Shown here piece by piece: positions 45,864 through 55,282 of a DNA stretch of 64,000 nucleotides (position 1 is the first letter of the stretch; each line of letters begins with the position of its first letter). Location of the stretch: contig JAFLUA010000009.1 in assembly GCA_022508985.1 (NCBI GenBank), positions 1 to 64,000 on the forward strand, in the 5' to 3' direction. The notes beneath the pieces were generated by a model that was not told where the DNA came from, did no database searches, and worked only from the letters and a program-made list of their open reading frames with translations. The position numbers were made by a program, and so were the translations under genes. Source of the DNA: Muribaculaceae bacterium. Its GTDB lineage: Bacteria; Bacteroidota; Bacteroidia; Bacteroidales; Muribaculaceae.

Positions 45864-48800
45864 TTAGAAGTTTAACTGAATACCAACGTTGAAGTTCATC
45901 ATAGCCGGTGTTCCTACACCAGTACGTCCTGAGTTGTAGTTAGATGAGTTCCACATAGAAACGCCAGACTTAACTTCGGGGTCGATGGGCAGACCGTGTA
46001 GTTTGTCGAATGTAGCGATGTTTTCAGCTGCTACATATACGCGGAGGCGGTTGATGAGAGCCTTGCGAGTGAGCTCGCTCGGGAGTGTGTAACCGAGAGT
46101 GATATTCTTGATGCGGAAGTAAGCAAGGTTGAGCAAGTAGCGGTCAGATACTTGGTATGTCATCACTGTGCTTGAGCCGGCTGCGTTAAGAGCGCGGGGA
46201 TAGAATGCGTCGGTATGTTCTTCTGTCCAGTAGTCGCTTGCGATAGCTTGAGGCATAGCACCGTCGCCAGTGTTCCAACCCGGAGTTACGAGCGGACCTT
46301 CACCCCAGATTTTACGTTTGCCGATACCTTGACCGAAGATAGAGAAGTCGAAACCTCTGTAGTTAACGCCGAGGCGTACACCATATTCGTAGCGAGGTGT
46401 GCTGTTACCAATCTTCACGCGGTCGCCGTGGTCGTCGAGCATGCTGGTGTTCGGGTGGATGCGGCCGTCGCCGTCGATATCTTTATACTTAACGTCGCCG
46501 GGGCCAATCAAGATTGAACCGCTCTGGAAGTAGTCTTCGTAGATACCGTTGGGGTCAGAGAGTTTGTTCATCTGTTTTGCACCTGTTGTGCCTTCGGGTA
46601 CTTCTTTACCGTCGAGAGCCCATACAGTTACGTGGTTGCCGGCAGCGTCGTAAACGAAGTCGTCTTTCTGGTAGAGACGGTCTACAACATAGCCCCAGAT
46701 TTCACCGTATTCCTTACCGTTGTAGTTGCTGGTGATAACTTGGCTCGAACCATATTTTGTGATGTGAGTCAAAGCGTCAGATAATGTAACGGTAGCGTTA
46801 ACAGAGAGGTCTTTGTTGAACTGGTGGTTGTAGTCGAGGGTAAGTTCCCAACCGCGTGTGCGGAGGTTACCATAGTTACCTGTGGGAGCGCCTGCACCGA
46901 AGGTTACGGGGATACCTTCGCCCGGCACGAGCATGTTCTTAGTGTCGCGTTGATACCAGTCGAAAGCAACACCGAGGCGGTTGTTGAAGAAGCGAGCGTC
47001 GATACCAACGTCGGCTGTCTGGATGTCCTGCCATGTGATGTCACCTGCAACGGCAGCGGGAGTACCTACGTAAACGGCTTTGTCACCGCTCGGTGTAATC
47101 CAGGTACCGGTAGCCTGAGAGATAGTAGCAACGTAGAGTGAAGAGCTTACCGATTGGTCACCAATCGAACCCCACGAACCGCGGATCTTGAATTGAGAGA
47201 GAGCGGGTTGTGCCCATTTCATCCAAGCTTCCTGGTCGAGACGCCAACCGAGAGAGAACGACGGGAATGCACGCCATTTCATACCTACGGGGAACTTCGA
47301 AGAAGCATCGTAGCGTACGTTAGCTTCGAGCAAGTAGCGGTCGAAGAGAGCGTAGTTGATACGGCCGAAGAAACCGAGCTGGCCTTCCCAGTAGAGGTTA
47401 CCGCTTGATGTCTGTGTACCTGTAGTCTTGTCGAATGAAGGACGGAGGATGTCGCTAAGGTTGGTGATCTGTGCCCAGTGGTTTTCAGAATCCCAGTCAG
47501 CACGGTTCATACCGATCATAGCTTTGAGTTGGTTGTTTTCGTTGATCTTCCAATCATAGTCCATAGTCATGTTAAGAGTATGGCGCTTGTCGTTGGTGAT
47601 AGAACGATAGATGTGGTCGGGGTTACTACCGTTAGATGTGTATTGATAGTAGTTGAGGTAGTAAGCGGGCATAGCTTCGGGATCGCTTTGAGAAACAACC
47701 TGGCCTGCTTTGTTAACGTAAACGCGGTTGCCGTTGTCGTCGTAGCGAGCAACACCTGCCGCCCATGTGTCACCGGCGGTGAATTTCGTACCGGGACGGA
47801 AGATAGAGAGGTCTTCTTTTGCGAATGTATAATCGAGGTTGAAGTGCCAGTTTTCGGTGAAGTTAAGTGTCAAACCGAAGTTAGCATTCATATAAGAGTT
47901 CTGGCGAGAAGCTGTGTTAGAGTTCTGGAGTTCCCAGTACGGGCTGCGGATACCATAACCTCTTTCGTCAACGCCGAAGGGCTGATAGTGGTCCCAACGA
48001 TAGAGATAGTACCATGCGTCGGCTGTTGTCGAGCTTGTAGCATAGCTATACTCTTTGTTACGGAGTGAATATTGCAAACCGGCACGAACAGAGAGGTATT
48101 TGTTAACCTCGGTGCTGAGACGAGCAGCAATGTTGTAACGATGGAATTGGTCAACTTTAGCAGCTTTGTTAAGACCGTCCTGTGCGAGGTAACCGAGGCT
48201 GATAGTATATTGTGTCTTGCCTGCTTTACCTGTAACAGAAGCGTTGTGCTTCATTGTGGGAGCCCATTCGCGAATGTAGTATTCGTACGGGTCGTAAGGA
48301 CGGAGGAAGAGTTTGCGGTTGTTGGCGTCAACAACCCAGTCACGACCATAGGTGAAAGGATCGTCTTTGCCTACTTTGCCGCTCCATTTGTCGAGCCATT
48401 CTCTTTGGAGAGCAACAGCTTCGTCGGTGATATACCAGAAAGCACCTACTACAGTACCTTTGGCAGCGTGCAATGCATCGAGACGATATTGCGAACCGTC
48501 GATAGTTGCCATTTCGATGTCTTTCGAAACGTTCGACCAAGCGAAGTTACCTGAGTAAGATACGTCAACGCGGTCGGTGGTTGCACCTTTCTTAGATGTG
48601 ATGAGGATTACACCGAAAGCAGCTTTGGCACCATAGATAGATGCAGAAGCAGCGTCTTTAAGAATAGAGATAGACTCGATGTCGTCGGGGTTAACAACCT
48701 GGATTGAGGGGATCTCAACGTTATCCAAGAGGATAAGTGGAGAAGCACCACCTTGGAAAGAACCGATCTGACCGCGGATGCGGATTGTCGGGTCTGAACC

Positions 48801-49310
48801 AACCTCACTGTCGGGGAGGGTAATGTTAAGACCTGCGGTTGTGCCTTGGAGACCACGACCAACGTCGGGAATTTGACGGCCAACGAGAGCCTTGTCAACG
48901 TCGACGGTAGCAACGGCGCCAGTGAGGTTCTCACGACGCTGTGTGCCGTAACCAACGACTACAATGTTGTCGAGAGCTTCGCTCGACGGCTCGAGTACGA
49001 CGTGCATCGTAGGAGCAGCTTTCTGCTGTACGGTCTTGCAACCGATAAAGCTGAATTCAAGGGTGGCACCCTGTTTTACGGTGATGGTAAAGTTACCATT
49101 GATGTCTGTAGAGACGCCTGTTTTCTGACCTTTTTCAGTAACACTTGCGCCTATAATAGGCTCACCGTCAGTTTCTACGACTGTACCGCGAACGGTAATC
49201 GTACCTTGAGTCGCATTGTTAGCCTGCGGCTCCTGTGCAGCATAGGCTTGCATTCCCATGCCAAACAAGAAACAACAAGAAACAATGAGATAACTTAACT
49301 GTTTTCTCAT
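45864..49310 (-). CDS. SusC/RagA-family TonB-linked outer membrane protein
   Basis: The barrel transporter of the second pair, 1148 aa. It has a signal peptide ending near AYAAQ, a carboxypeptidase-D-like domain (GTVVETDGEPIIGASVTEKG), a TonB box region (DNIVVVGYGTQRRENLTGAV), a plug (LQGTTAGLNITLPDSEVGSDPTIRIRG and ISILKDAASASIYGAKAAFGVILITSKKG) and a barrel ending MMNFNVGIQLNF. The A-x-x-A-F-G-V in the plug replaces the commoner R-A-A-N-G-V. No regulator or enzyme gene is attached. Confidence 0.96.
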   Translation of the reverse strand: MRKQLSYLIVSCCFLFGMGMQAYAAQEPQANNATQGTITVRGTVVETDGEPIIGASVTEKGQKTGVSTDINGNFTITVKQGATLEFSFIGCKTVQQKAAPTMHVVLEPSSEALDNIVVVGYGTQRRENLTGAVATVDVDKALVGRQIPDVGRGLQGTTAGLNITLPDSEVGSDPTIRIRGQIGSFQGGASPLILLDNVEIPSIQVVNPDDIESISILKDAASASIYGAKAAFGVILITSKKGATTDRVDVSYSGNFAWSNVSKDIEMATIDGSQYRLDALHAAKGTVVGAFWYITDEAVALQREWLDKWSGKVGKDDPFTYGRDWVVDANNRKLFLRPYDPYEYYIREWAPTMKHNASVTGKAGKTQYTISLGYLAQDGLNKAAKVDQFHRYNIAARLSTEVNKYLSVRAGLQYSLRNKEYSYATSSTTADAWYYLYRWDHYQPFGVDERGYGIRSPYWELQNSNTASRQNSYMNANFGLTLNFTENWHFNLDYTFAKEDLSIFRPGTKFTAGDTWAAGVARYDDNGNRVYVNKAGQVVSQSDPEAMPAYYLNYYQYTSNGSNPDHIYRSITNDKRHTLNMTMDYDWKINENNQLKAMIGMNRADWDSENHWAQITNLSDILRPSFDKTTGTQTSSGNLYWEGQLGFFGRINYALFDRYLLEANVRYDASSKFPVGMKWRAFPSFSLGWRLDQEAWMKWAQPALSQFKIRGSWGSIGDQSVSSSLYVATISQATGTWITPSGDKAVYVGTPAAVAGDITWQDIQTADVGIDARFFNNRLGVAFDWYQRDTKNMLVPGEGIPVTFGAGAPTGNYGNLRTRGWELTLDYNHQFNKDLSVNATVTLSDALTHITKYGSSQVITSNYNGKEYGEIWGYVVDRLYQKDDFVYDAAGNHVTVWALDGKEVPEGTTGAKQMNKLSDPNGIYEDYFQSGSILIGPGDVKYKDIDGDGRIHPNTSMLDDHGDRVKIGNSTPRYEYGVRLGVNYRGFDFSIFGQGIGKRKIWGEGPLVTPGWNTGDGAMPQAIASDYWTEEHTDAFYPRALNAAGSSTVMTYQVSDRYLLNLAYFRIKNITLGYTLPSELTRKALINRLRVYVAAENIATFDKLHGLPIDPEVKSGVSMWNSSNYNSGRTGVGTPAMMNFNVGIQLNF

Positions 49311-49580
49311 GATAAGATAATTAAATTAAACAAATAGTTAATAGTGTTTTCTTTTCTCATTGGTGGTTTTTATACCTTATTTTTACTTTCTCAGTCGTTT
49401 TTTGTCTGAAAAAGTATGTATCTTTGTTGCTGTATTTTCTCAGATAATGTGCTGTTTGTGTTAAATTTATTCACAAAAATATTTGCAAAGCTTTACTCTT
49501 CGCGGTTCAAATTTACACAAAGTTTTCAAATCAAGCTAAGATTTAACATTCTTTAACGAAAAAAATATTTAATCGCAATA

Positions 49581-49671
49581 AGACGCGGAGTGTCTACTAA
49601 CCATTCACAACAATATACGATGAAACGCAGAGCCGCGGAGCGGCTATTTATTGTGCAGCCCGTCCCGGGCT
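49581..49671. repeat. Structured intergenic repeat block D
   Basis: Three 15-nt hairpins with 6-bp arms and three-base loops lie in 91 bp: AGACGC-GGA-GTGTCT (49581-49595, one G-U), AGCCGC-GGA-GCGGCT (49631-49645, perfect) and AGCCCG-TCC-CGGGCT (49657-49671, perfect). None has a T-tract, so they are not terminators. The second shares its core GCCGC-GGA-GCGGC with a hairpin in block C. Confidence 0.7.
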
Positions 49672-49712
49672 ATGATGGTCGCCTCTTGCTTTTACGATTG
49701 GAAAAAACTTTG

Positions 49713-49720
49713 TAATTTTG
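49713..49720 (+). promoter_or_regulatory. -7 box of the tsaD operon
   Basis: TAATTTTG is a perfect TAnnTTTG and lies 19 nt before the tsaD ATG. No TTG at the optimal spacing is present; the nearest candidates are 12 and 24 nt away. Confidence 0.55.
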
Positions 49721-49739
49721 CGTACACATTATTAATAAG

Positions 49740-50765
49740 ATGAATCAAGAAGGTATTATTATATTAGGTATAGAGTCGTCGTGCGACGACACGTCGGCTG
49801 CCGTTATCAGCGACGGCCTATTATTAAGTAATGTGATAGCGTCGCAGACGGTGCATGAGGAGTATGGCGGTGTGGTGCCCGAGTTGGCCTCGCGCGCACA
49901 CCAGCAGAACATTGTTCCGGTTGTCGATGCGGCCATACGCCGTGCCGGCATCACTAAAAGCGATATCTCGGGCATAGCTTTTACGCGGGGCCCCGGCCTG
50001 ATAGGGTCGCTCTTGGTGGGCACGAGTTTTGCCAAAGGTCTTTCATTGGGTCTGAGGGCGCCTATAATAGATGTAAACCATCTCCACGGACATGTGTTGT
50101 CGCACTTCATACGTGAGACGCCGACCGACCGCGTGCCACGCTTCCCGTATCTGTGTCTGCTCATCTCGGGCGGCAACTCGCAATTGATATTAGTGAAGAG
50201 CTATAACGACATGGAGATACTCGGACGCACCATCGACGACGCCGCCGGCGAGGCCTTCGACAAATGTGCCAAGGTGATGGGCCTGCCTTATCCCGGTGGG
50301 CCGCATATCGACCGTCTCGCCGCCGAGGGCGATGCCTCGCACTTTAAGTTTGCGCGGCCGCATATCGCCGGTCTCGATTATAGCTTCAGTGGACTGAAGA
50401 CCTCGTTCCTCTACACCTTGCGCGACGGCCTCAAGATCGACCCCGATTTCATCGACAAGAACCGGGCCGACCTCGCAGCGTCGTTGCAATCCACGATAAT
50501 AGCAATCTTGCTCGACAAACTCGAGAAGGCGGTGGCGCAGACCGGCGTCGATACCGTTGCCATCGGCGGCGGGGTGTCGGCCAACTCGGGCGTGAGGGCT
50601 GCCGTTGCCGATTTCTGCGCGCGCAAGGGTCTCGACGCATTCATACCCGAGCGAAAATATACTACCGACAATGCCGCCATGGTTGCTATGGCCGGCTATT
50701 TCAAATATCTTGATAAACAATTCTGCCCCTACGATGCAACACCATATGCCAGAGTCGAAATCTAA
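49740..50765 (+). CDS. tsaD: tRNA threonylcarbamoyladenosine synthase subunit TsaD
   Basis: TsaD transfers threonylcarbamoyl to A37 of ANN-reading tRNAs together with TsaB and TsaE. The 341-aa protein has the N-terminal ILGIESSCDDTSAAV, the metal-binding DVNHLHGHVLSHF (H-x3-H type), CLLISGGNSQLI and the late TTDNAAMVAMAG. A tsaE gene is also in the window (62444-62869). It overlaps cinA by about 20 nt. Confidence 0.98.
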   Translation: MNQEGIIILGIESSCDDTSAAVISDGLLLSNVIASQTVHEEYGGVVPELASRAHQQNIVPVVDAAIRRAGITKSDISGIAFTRGPGLIGSLLVGTSFAKGLSLGLRAPIIDVNHLHGHVLSHFIRETPTDRVPRFPYLCLLISGGNSQLILVKSYNDMEILGRTIDDAAGEAFDKCAKVMGLPYPGGPHIDRLAAEGDASHFKFARPHIAGLDYSFSGLKTSFLYTLRDGLKIDPDFIDKNRADLAASLQSTIIAILLDKLEKAVAQTGVDTVAIGGGVSANSGVRAAVADFCARKGLDAFIPERKYTTDNAAMVAMAGYFKYLDKQFCPYDATPYARVEI

Positions 50766-51999
50766 GGCACGTTCGCTATCTATTATTATAATAGGTGATG
50801 AAATATTGTTGGGCCGCGTTGTCGACACCAATTCGGGTCTGGTGGCCCGTACCTTCGGCGCCGACGGCTGGCTTGTCAAGAATATACGCACCGTGGCCGA
50901 CAAGGCCGCCGACATACGTGCCGCCATCGTTGCAGCCCTCGATGAGAGCGACCTCGTCGTTACCACCGGAGGCCTTGGACCCACGCGCGACGATATCACC
51001 AAAAGCGTCCTCATCGACGTCTTTGGCGGCGAGTTGCGCCTCGATGCTTCCGTGACAGAAAATATAGAGAGTATCTTTGCGGGCCGCAACCTGAAAATGA
51101 ATGAGTTGACGGCGATGCAAGCTCTTGTGCCTACCACGTGTCGTGTGATACAAAACCGCTACGGCACAGCGCCTGTCATGTGGTTTGAGAAAGAGGGCAG
51201 GGTACTCGTTGCCATGCCCGGCGTGCCCTACGAGACGCGTGGAGCCTTGCCCGAAGTGGCACGACAAGTGTATGAGCACTTCGGTAGCGGCGGCGCCATC
51301 TTACATCGCGAATTTACGGTGACAGGCATCACCGAGTCGGCTCTCGCACAGCGTCTCACCGACTTTGAAGACCGTTTGTCCGACAATTACAAGCTGGCCT
51401 ATCTACCTGTCTTTGGTGAGATTACCTTGCGCCTTGATGCCGATTTTACGGAGGACGGCGATGTTGCCGACTTCGACATAGTGGTCAATGACCTCAAAGA
51501 AAGCGTCGGGTGCTACCTTGCGGCCGACGGCAAACTGTCGCCGGCCGAGATCTTGCTGCACAAATTGCGCCAACACGGCTATAGCGTGGCCACGGCTGAG
51601 AGTTGTACGGGAGGCAATATAGCGCATACGATAACGGCGATAGCCGGATGCTCCGACGTGATGCGCGGCGGTGTGGTGGCTTATTCCAACGATGTCAAGA
51701 GCCACGTGCTCGCCGTTGATGCCGACACCATAGCAGCTCATGGAGCCGTCAGCGAGCCTACAGTCGAAGGCATGGCCGTGGGTGTGCGACGCCTTTGTGC
51801 CGCCGATTGCGGTATTGCCACATCGGGCATAGCGGGTCCCGGAGGAGGCTCGCCCGAGAAACCTGTTGGTACAGTGTGGATTGCAGCGTCGACGCCAACG
51901 CAGACGGTGGCTCGTTGCTATCGCTTTACGGGCGACCGTAGCGCTGTAATAGAGCGCGCCACGGCACAGGCCTTAGTGCTATTATCTGAATTATTGTAA
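50746..51999 (+). CDS. cinA: CinA-family protein (competence/damage-inducible, NMN deamidase)
   Basis: The 417-aa protein has an N-terminal molybdopterin-binding-like (MoCF) domain with SIIIIGDEILLGRVVDTNS and VVTTGGLGPTRDD, and a C-terminal PncC-type nicotinamide-nucleotide amidase domain with AESCTGGNIAHTI, GVVAYSNDVKSHVL and ATSGIAGPGGGSPEKPVGTVW. Its biochemical role is pyridine nucleotide repair. The start at ATG 50746 is preferred; ATG 50734 is possible; the frame extends further back inside tsaD but without homology. It overlaps the tsaD end, implying coupling. Confidence 0.94.
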   Translation: MPESKSKARSLSIIIIGDEILLGRVVDTNSGLVARTFGADGWLVKNIRTVADKAADIRAAIVAALDESDLVVTTGGLGPTRDDITKSVLIDVFGGELRLDASVTENIESIFAGRNLKMNELTAMQALVPTTCRVIQNRYGTAPVMWFEKEGRVLVAMPGVPYETRGALPEVARQVYEHFGSGGAILHREFTVTGITESALAQRLTDFEDRLSDNYKLAYLPVFGEITLRLDADFTEDGDVADFDIVVNDLKESVGCYLAADGKLSPAEILLHKLRQHGYSVATAESCTGGNIAHTITAIAGCSDVMRGGVVAYSNDVKSHVLAVDADTIAAHGAVSEPTVEGMAVGVRRLCAADCGIATSGIAGPGGGSPEKPVGTVWIAASTPTQTVARCYRFTGDRSAVIERATAQALVLLSELL

Positions 52000-52020
52000 C
52001 GATTAATACCTTAATATACC

Positions 52021-53520
52021 ATGAAAAAACTTTTGTTTTCACTTTGTTTGACGATTGTGGCGAGCGCTCTCGCTTCGGCTCGTACGCTGCCTGCGATAAC
52101 TATCGGCAACGATACTTTACAAATCGACACCGTATTTCATGCCAAAGTGGGCCCCGGCACCACGCATACAGCCTTGCATCTGTCGGGCGAAAATCCGCTC
52201 GATGTGTTCTATCTCACCATCGACAGAAACACCCCGGGAGTGTCGTTGCGCTCCGTAGTTGGCGAAAAACTTGCAGGCCGCACCAAGACATCGGCCATGG
52301 CCGAGATGTCGTCGAACGACTCGACGCTATTCTTTGCCGGTGTCAACGCCGACTTCTTCGTTACGCGAGGCGAGGCCTCGAACGGCAGCACTAAAGTAGG
52401 CTCTACGGTGAACGCTGCTATAGTTGGTGGTGAGGTGTATAAAGCCACAAACAGCGGTTGCCAGTTTGTTATCGACGCCGATGGCATAGCGCATATAGGG
52501 TCGCTCAACTTCTATGGCGGTGTGGCCTTTTGCGGTGCAAACAGCGTAGAGTTTCATGGTATAAACGAAATGTCGACCGACAACGGCCTCACCCTCTACA
52601 CGCCACGTTTCTGGGGTAGTACCAACCAAGGCGACTATGCCGGGCTGTGTGCCGAAGTAGTGTGCCGCCTCGTCGACGGCGATGCCTTTGTAGCCGGTAG
52701 AAAATATCGCCTTGAAGTAGTGTCACAACCTACATTCGACGGCGATGCTGTAATCCCCGACGATGGATACGTGCTTTGTGGCCGCGGTGAAGATATGGCA
52801 AACGGCACGATCGGCGCGAAAGATTTTGTTGCCGCTCTGGTGCCGGGCGATATAGTTGAGATTGATAATATCGTGGCTACAGCCGACGGGAAACGCATCT
52901 ATCCCGTTGAATGTGTGTCGGGTACGCCCGAAAACGTGAGAGGAGGGGCTAAAATCGAACCTGAGCGCCCGAGCAACCTCACCACCTACCGCCACCCGCG
53001 TACGGCAATAGGTATCGGTGACGGCGGCTCGAAAATAGTGATGCTCGTGGTCGATGGCCGTGGTTTCTCGGTGGGTGTTACTACCGATATGCTTGCCGAC
53101 CTGATGCTTTATGCCGGAGCTACCGAAGCCGTCAACCTCGACGGCGGCGGTTCGTCGGCTCTTTATACACAGGCCCTCGGAGTGCGAAACCGCACCAGTG
53201 ACGGCCCCGAACGCGCTGTTGGCAACGCCATCTATGCTGTCGTGTCGGGCAAGGTGAACGATGACCAAGTCGCCGAAATACAGTTTGCCGACTGGCGCCG
53301 CGATGTGCGTTTCGGCGAGACTATCACGCCCAGAGTATTTGCCTATAATGCCCTTGGCGTGTTGATTGATAGCGATTACCGCGACTTCTCTTTGTCGTGT
53401 GAACGCGAGGTCGGACTCATCGATTCCGACGGCAAATCGGTGCGCGTCACCGGCGATGGAATCATCACTGCTACATCCGGCGATTTTAGTGCAAAAATGC
53501 CCGTTTTTCTTAGCGAATAA
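52021..53520 (+). CDS. Secreted phosphodiester glycosidase family protein
   Basis: The 499-aa protein has a signal peptide (MKKLLFSLCLTIVASALASA) and, at about residues 190-420, the phosphodiester glycosidase (NAGPA-like) domain. The signature is seen in HPRTAIGIGDGG, VMLVVDGRG and EAVNLDGGGSSALY, and the GNAIYAVV that ends the domain. The C-terminal ~80 residues look like an Ig-like fold. The family uncovers sugar-phosphate diesters or cleaves related bonds. It is likely periplasmic or exported. It lies 21 nt behind cinA, possibly on the same transcript. Confidence 0.9.
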   Translation: MKKLLFSLCLTIVASALASARTLPAITIGNDTLQIDTVFHAKVGPGTTHTALHLSGENPLDVFYLTIDRNTPGVSLRSVVGEKLAGRTKTSAMAEMSSNDSTLFFAGVNADFFVTRGEASNGSTKVGSTVNAAIVGGEVYKATNSGCQFVIDADGIAHIGSLNFYGGVAFCGANSVEFHGINEMSTDNGLTLYTPRFWGSTNQGDYAGLCAEVVCRLVDGDAFVAGRKYRLEVVSQPTFDGDAVIPDDGYVLCGRGEDMANGTIGAKDFVAALVPGDIVEIDNIVATADGKRIYPVECVSGTPENVRGGAKIEPERPSNLTTYRHPRTAIGIGDGGSKIVMLVVDGRGFSVGVTTDMLADLMLYAGATEAVNLDGGGSSALYTQALGVRNRTSDGPERAVGNAIYAVVSGKVNDDQVAEIQFADWRRDVRFGETITPRVFAYNALGVLIDSDYRDFSLSCEREVGLIDSDGKSVRVTGDGIITATSGDFSAKMPVFLSE

Positions 53521-53836
53521 GGTTTATATTATTTGAAATCATTATAAATAGTAGGTAACTTTTATTTTTAACAAAAAATAGCGCCACAAATATCGCAAAG
53601 CTATGTTTATTTTTTGTCGCGCAAATGAACTTAAAAGATGTGTCGGCTTCTAAATACCTATATTTCAGCTGAATTGCGGTTTTGAAAGGCTTGGTTTTTA
53701 GTGCTTATCACAGATGTTGCTTAAATATCTGTAATAAATACACTTGCAGAAAAAATCAAAAATGCAAAAAAAAATGCACTTGTTTTGAAAAAAATTTTTT
53801 AGGAATTTTGTAACCGCAAAAGCAACCCCATAAAAA
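53521..53836. other. AT-rich region upstream of dnaA
   Basis: 316 bp without a gene. It holds several A/T runs and the promoter of dnaA. One partial DnaA-box-like word (TTATCACA near 53704) occurs, but no cluster of TTATCCACA boxes, so there is no support for an origin here. Confidence 0.55.
53780..53810 (+). promoter_or_regulatory. Promoter of dnaA
   Basis: TTG (53780-53782), a 20-nt spacer and GAATTTTG (53803-53810) match the Bacteroidota pattern, with G for T at the first base of the -7 box. The leader to the ATG is about 20 nt. Confidence 0.55.
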
Positions 53837-55228
53837 ATGACGAACACTCACCAAGAATTATGGGCGCAATGCTGTCAATTTATAAAAGACAACATTTCGC
53901 CTCAACACTTCGACACTTGGTTCCGCGATATCACTTGCGATAGCTTTGATGCCGTGGAGCGCAAGCTCGTGTTGAAGGTGCAGTCGTCGTTTTTTGTTGA
54001 TATCATCGAGGCACGATTCTTGCCTGTAGTGCGTGCGGCCGTCAAAAAAGTTTTTGGCGAGAATGTGAGCATCTTCTATCGCTACCTCATCGTTAACAAC
54101 GACCCCACCACAGGAACGAGCCAGAAGAGTGTGGCACCGTCGCAGAGCATTATAGCCCAACCCAAACCGGCTGCAAACCCTTTCCGCAGCGAGCCTAACG
54201 AAGACTTTGATTCGCAGCTTAACCCGCGCTATACTTTCGAGAATTATTGTGTGGGCGACAGCAACAAGATAGCGTGCTCGATAGGCGAGGCCATCGGCAA
54301 CGATCCGTCGTTGAAGACGTTTAACCCGCTATTTGTATTCGGCCCCTCGGGCGTGGGTAAAACGCACCTCATACAGGCTATCGGCATACGCGTAAAAGAG
54401 CGCAACCCGCAGGCAAGAGTGCTTTACGTCACGGCGCGTCTCTTCCAGAGCCAGTATACGGCAGCCGCTTCGAAGAACATCAACAATTTCTTCCATTTCT
54501 ATCAGGGTATCGACACGCTCATCATCGACGATATTCAAGACCTGCAGAATATGCCGGGCACTCAGAATACGTTCTTCCATATCTTCAACCATCTGCACAA
54601 TCACAGCAAGCAGATAATAATGTCGAGCGACCGTTCGCCGGCTGAGATGGAAGGCTTTGAAGAGAGGCTGTTGAGCCGCTTCAAATGGGGTATGCAGGTC
54701 GAACTCGAACGCCCCGACATCTCGTTGCGCCGCAGTGTGTTGAAACTCAAGGCCGAGCAAGATGGTTTGTCGTTGCCGACAGAAGTGGCCGAGTATATTG
54801 TTTCAAACATAACCAATAGCGTGCGAGAGCTCGAAGGCGTTGTTGTATCTCTTGTCGCTCATGCGGCTGCACTCAACACCGATATCACGCTCGAATTGGC
54901 ACAACGCGTCCTTGCCAATGCCGTGAAGATTAACCGCAAGCAGGTAAACTTTGAGATGGTAGCCGAGGCGGTAGCTTCATATTACAACATCCTCCCCGAT
55001 CAACTCTTCACCAAGACGCGTAAGCGTGAGGTTTCCGATGCCCGTCAGGTTGTGATGTATCTCGCTAAAAAGCTGGCTAAGATGCCGCTGACAACGATAG
55101 GCCATAAAATCGACCGCACACACGCTACGGTAATTTACGCTATCAACAATATCGAAGACCGTATGTCGACAGAGCGTAAATTGGTGGCCGATATCAACGC
55201 TATAGAAGCCTCGATAACAGGTCGTTGA
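53837..55228 (+). CDS. dnaA: Chromosomal replication initiator DnaA
   Basis: The AAA+ initiator that melts oriC, 463 aa. Domain I lies at the N-terminus (LWAQCCQFIKDNISPQHFDTWF). The AAA+ core has Walker A GPSGVGKTHLIQ and Walker B LIIDDIQDLQ. Domain IV, which binds DnaA boxes, has VSDARQVVMYLAKKLAKMPLTTIG and DRTHATVIYAI, where the usual GRDHTTVxHA is modified. No dnaN or recF follows, as is usual in Bacteroidota. It is monocistronic. Confidence 0.98.
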   Translation: MTNTHQELWAQCCQFIKDNISPQHFDTWFRDITCDSFDAVERKLVLKVQSSFFVDIIEARFLPVVRAAVKKVFGENVSIFYRYLIVNNDPTTGTSQKSVAPSQSIIAQPKPAANPFRSEPNEDFDSQLNPRYTFENYCVGDSNKIACSIGEAIGNDPSLKTFNPLFVFGPSGVGKTHLIQAIGIRVKERNPQARVLYVTARLFQSQYTAAASKNINNFFHFYQGIDTLIIDDIQDLQNMPGTQNTFFHIFNHLHNHSKQIIMSSDRSPAEMEGFEERLLSRFKWGMQVELERPDISLRRSVLKLKAEQDGLSLPTEVAEYIVSNITNSVRELEGVVVSLVAHAAALNTDITLELAQRVLANAVKINRKQVNFEMVAEAVASYYNILPDQLFTKTRKREVSDARQVVMYLAKKLAKMPLTTIGHKIDRTHATVIYAINNIEDRMSTERKLVADINAIEASITGR

Positions 55229-55282
55229 TAGAATGCTTACGGCATAGGCGTAGCCGTTAACAGCACTATTTTTTTTCGTAGA

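Larger units (their letters stand above)
49311..49739. other. Divergent region between susC and tsaD
   Basis: This 429-bp stretch has no gene. The left part is AT-rich and must hold the susC promoter, but no clear minus-strand TAnnTTTG was found. TATCTTTG at 49419-49426 is a perfect -7 box on the plus strand, pointing to tsaD with a very long leader. The right part holds hairpin block D (49581-49671) and the near tsaD promoter. Confidence 0.6.

Noticed and set aside
50190-51137. 315-codon minus-strand open frame opposite tsaD/cinA
   Set aside because: It is a shadow of GC-rich codon use in two well-recognised genes.
53521-53836. oriC next to dnaA
   Set aside because: Only one imperfect DnaA-box-like word was seen and no cluster; in Bacteroidota the origin is often not beside dnaA.
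55233-55277. Terminator behind dnaA
   Set aside because: ACGGC/GCCGT forms only a 5-bp stem and the T-tract is 12 nt away, so it is too weak to call.
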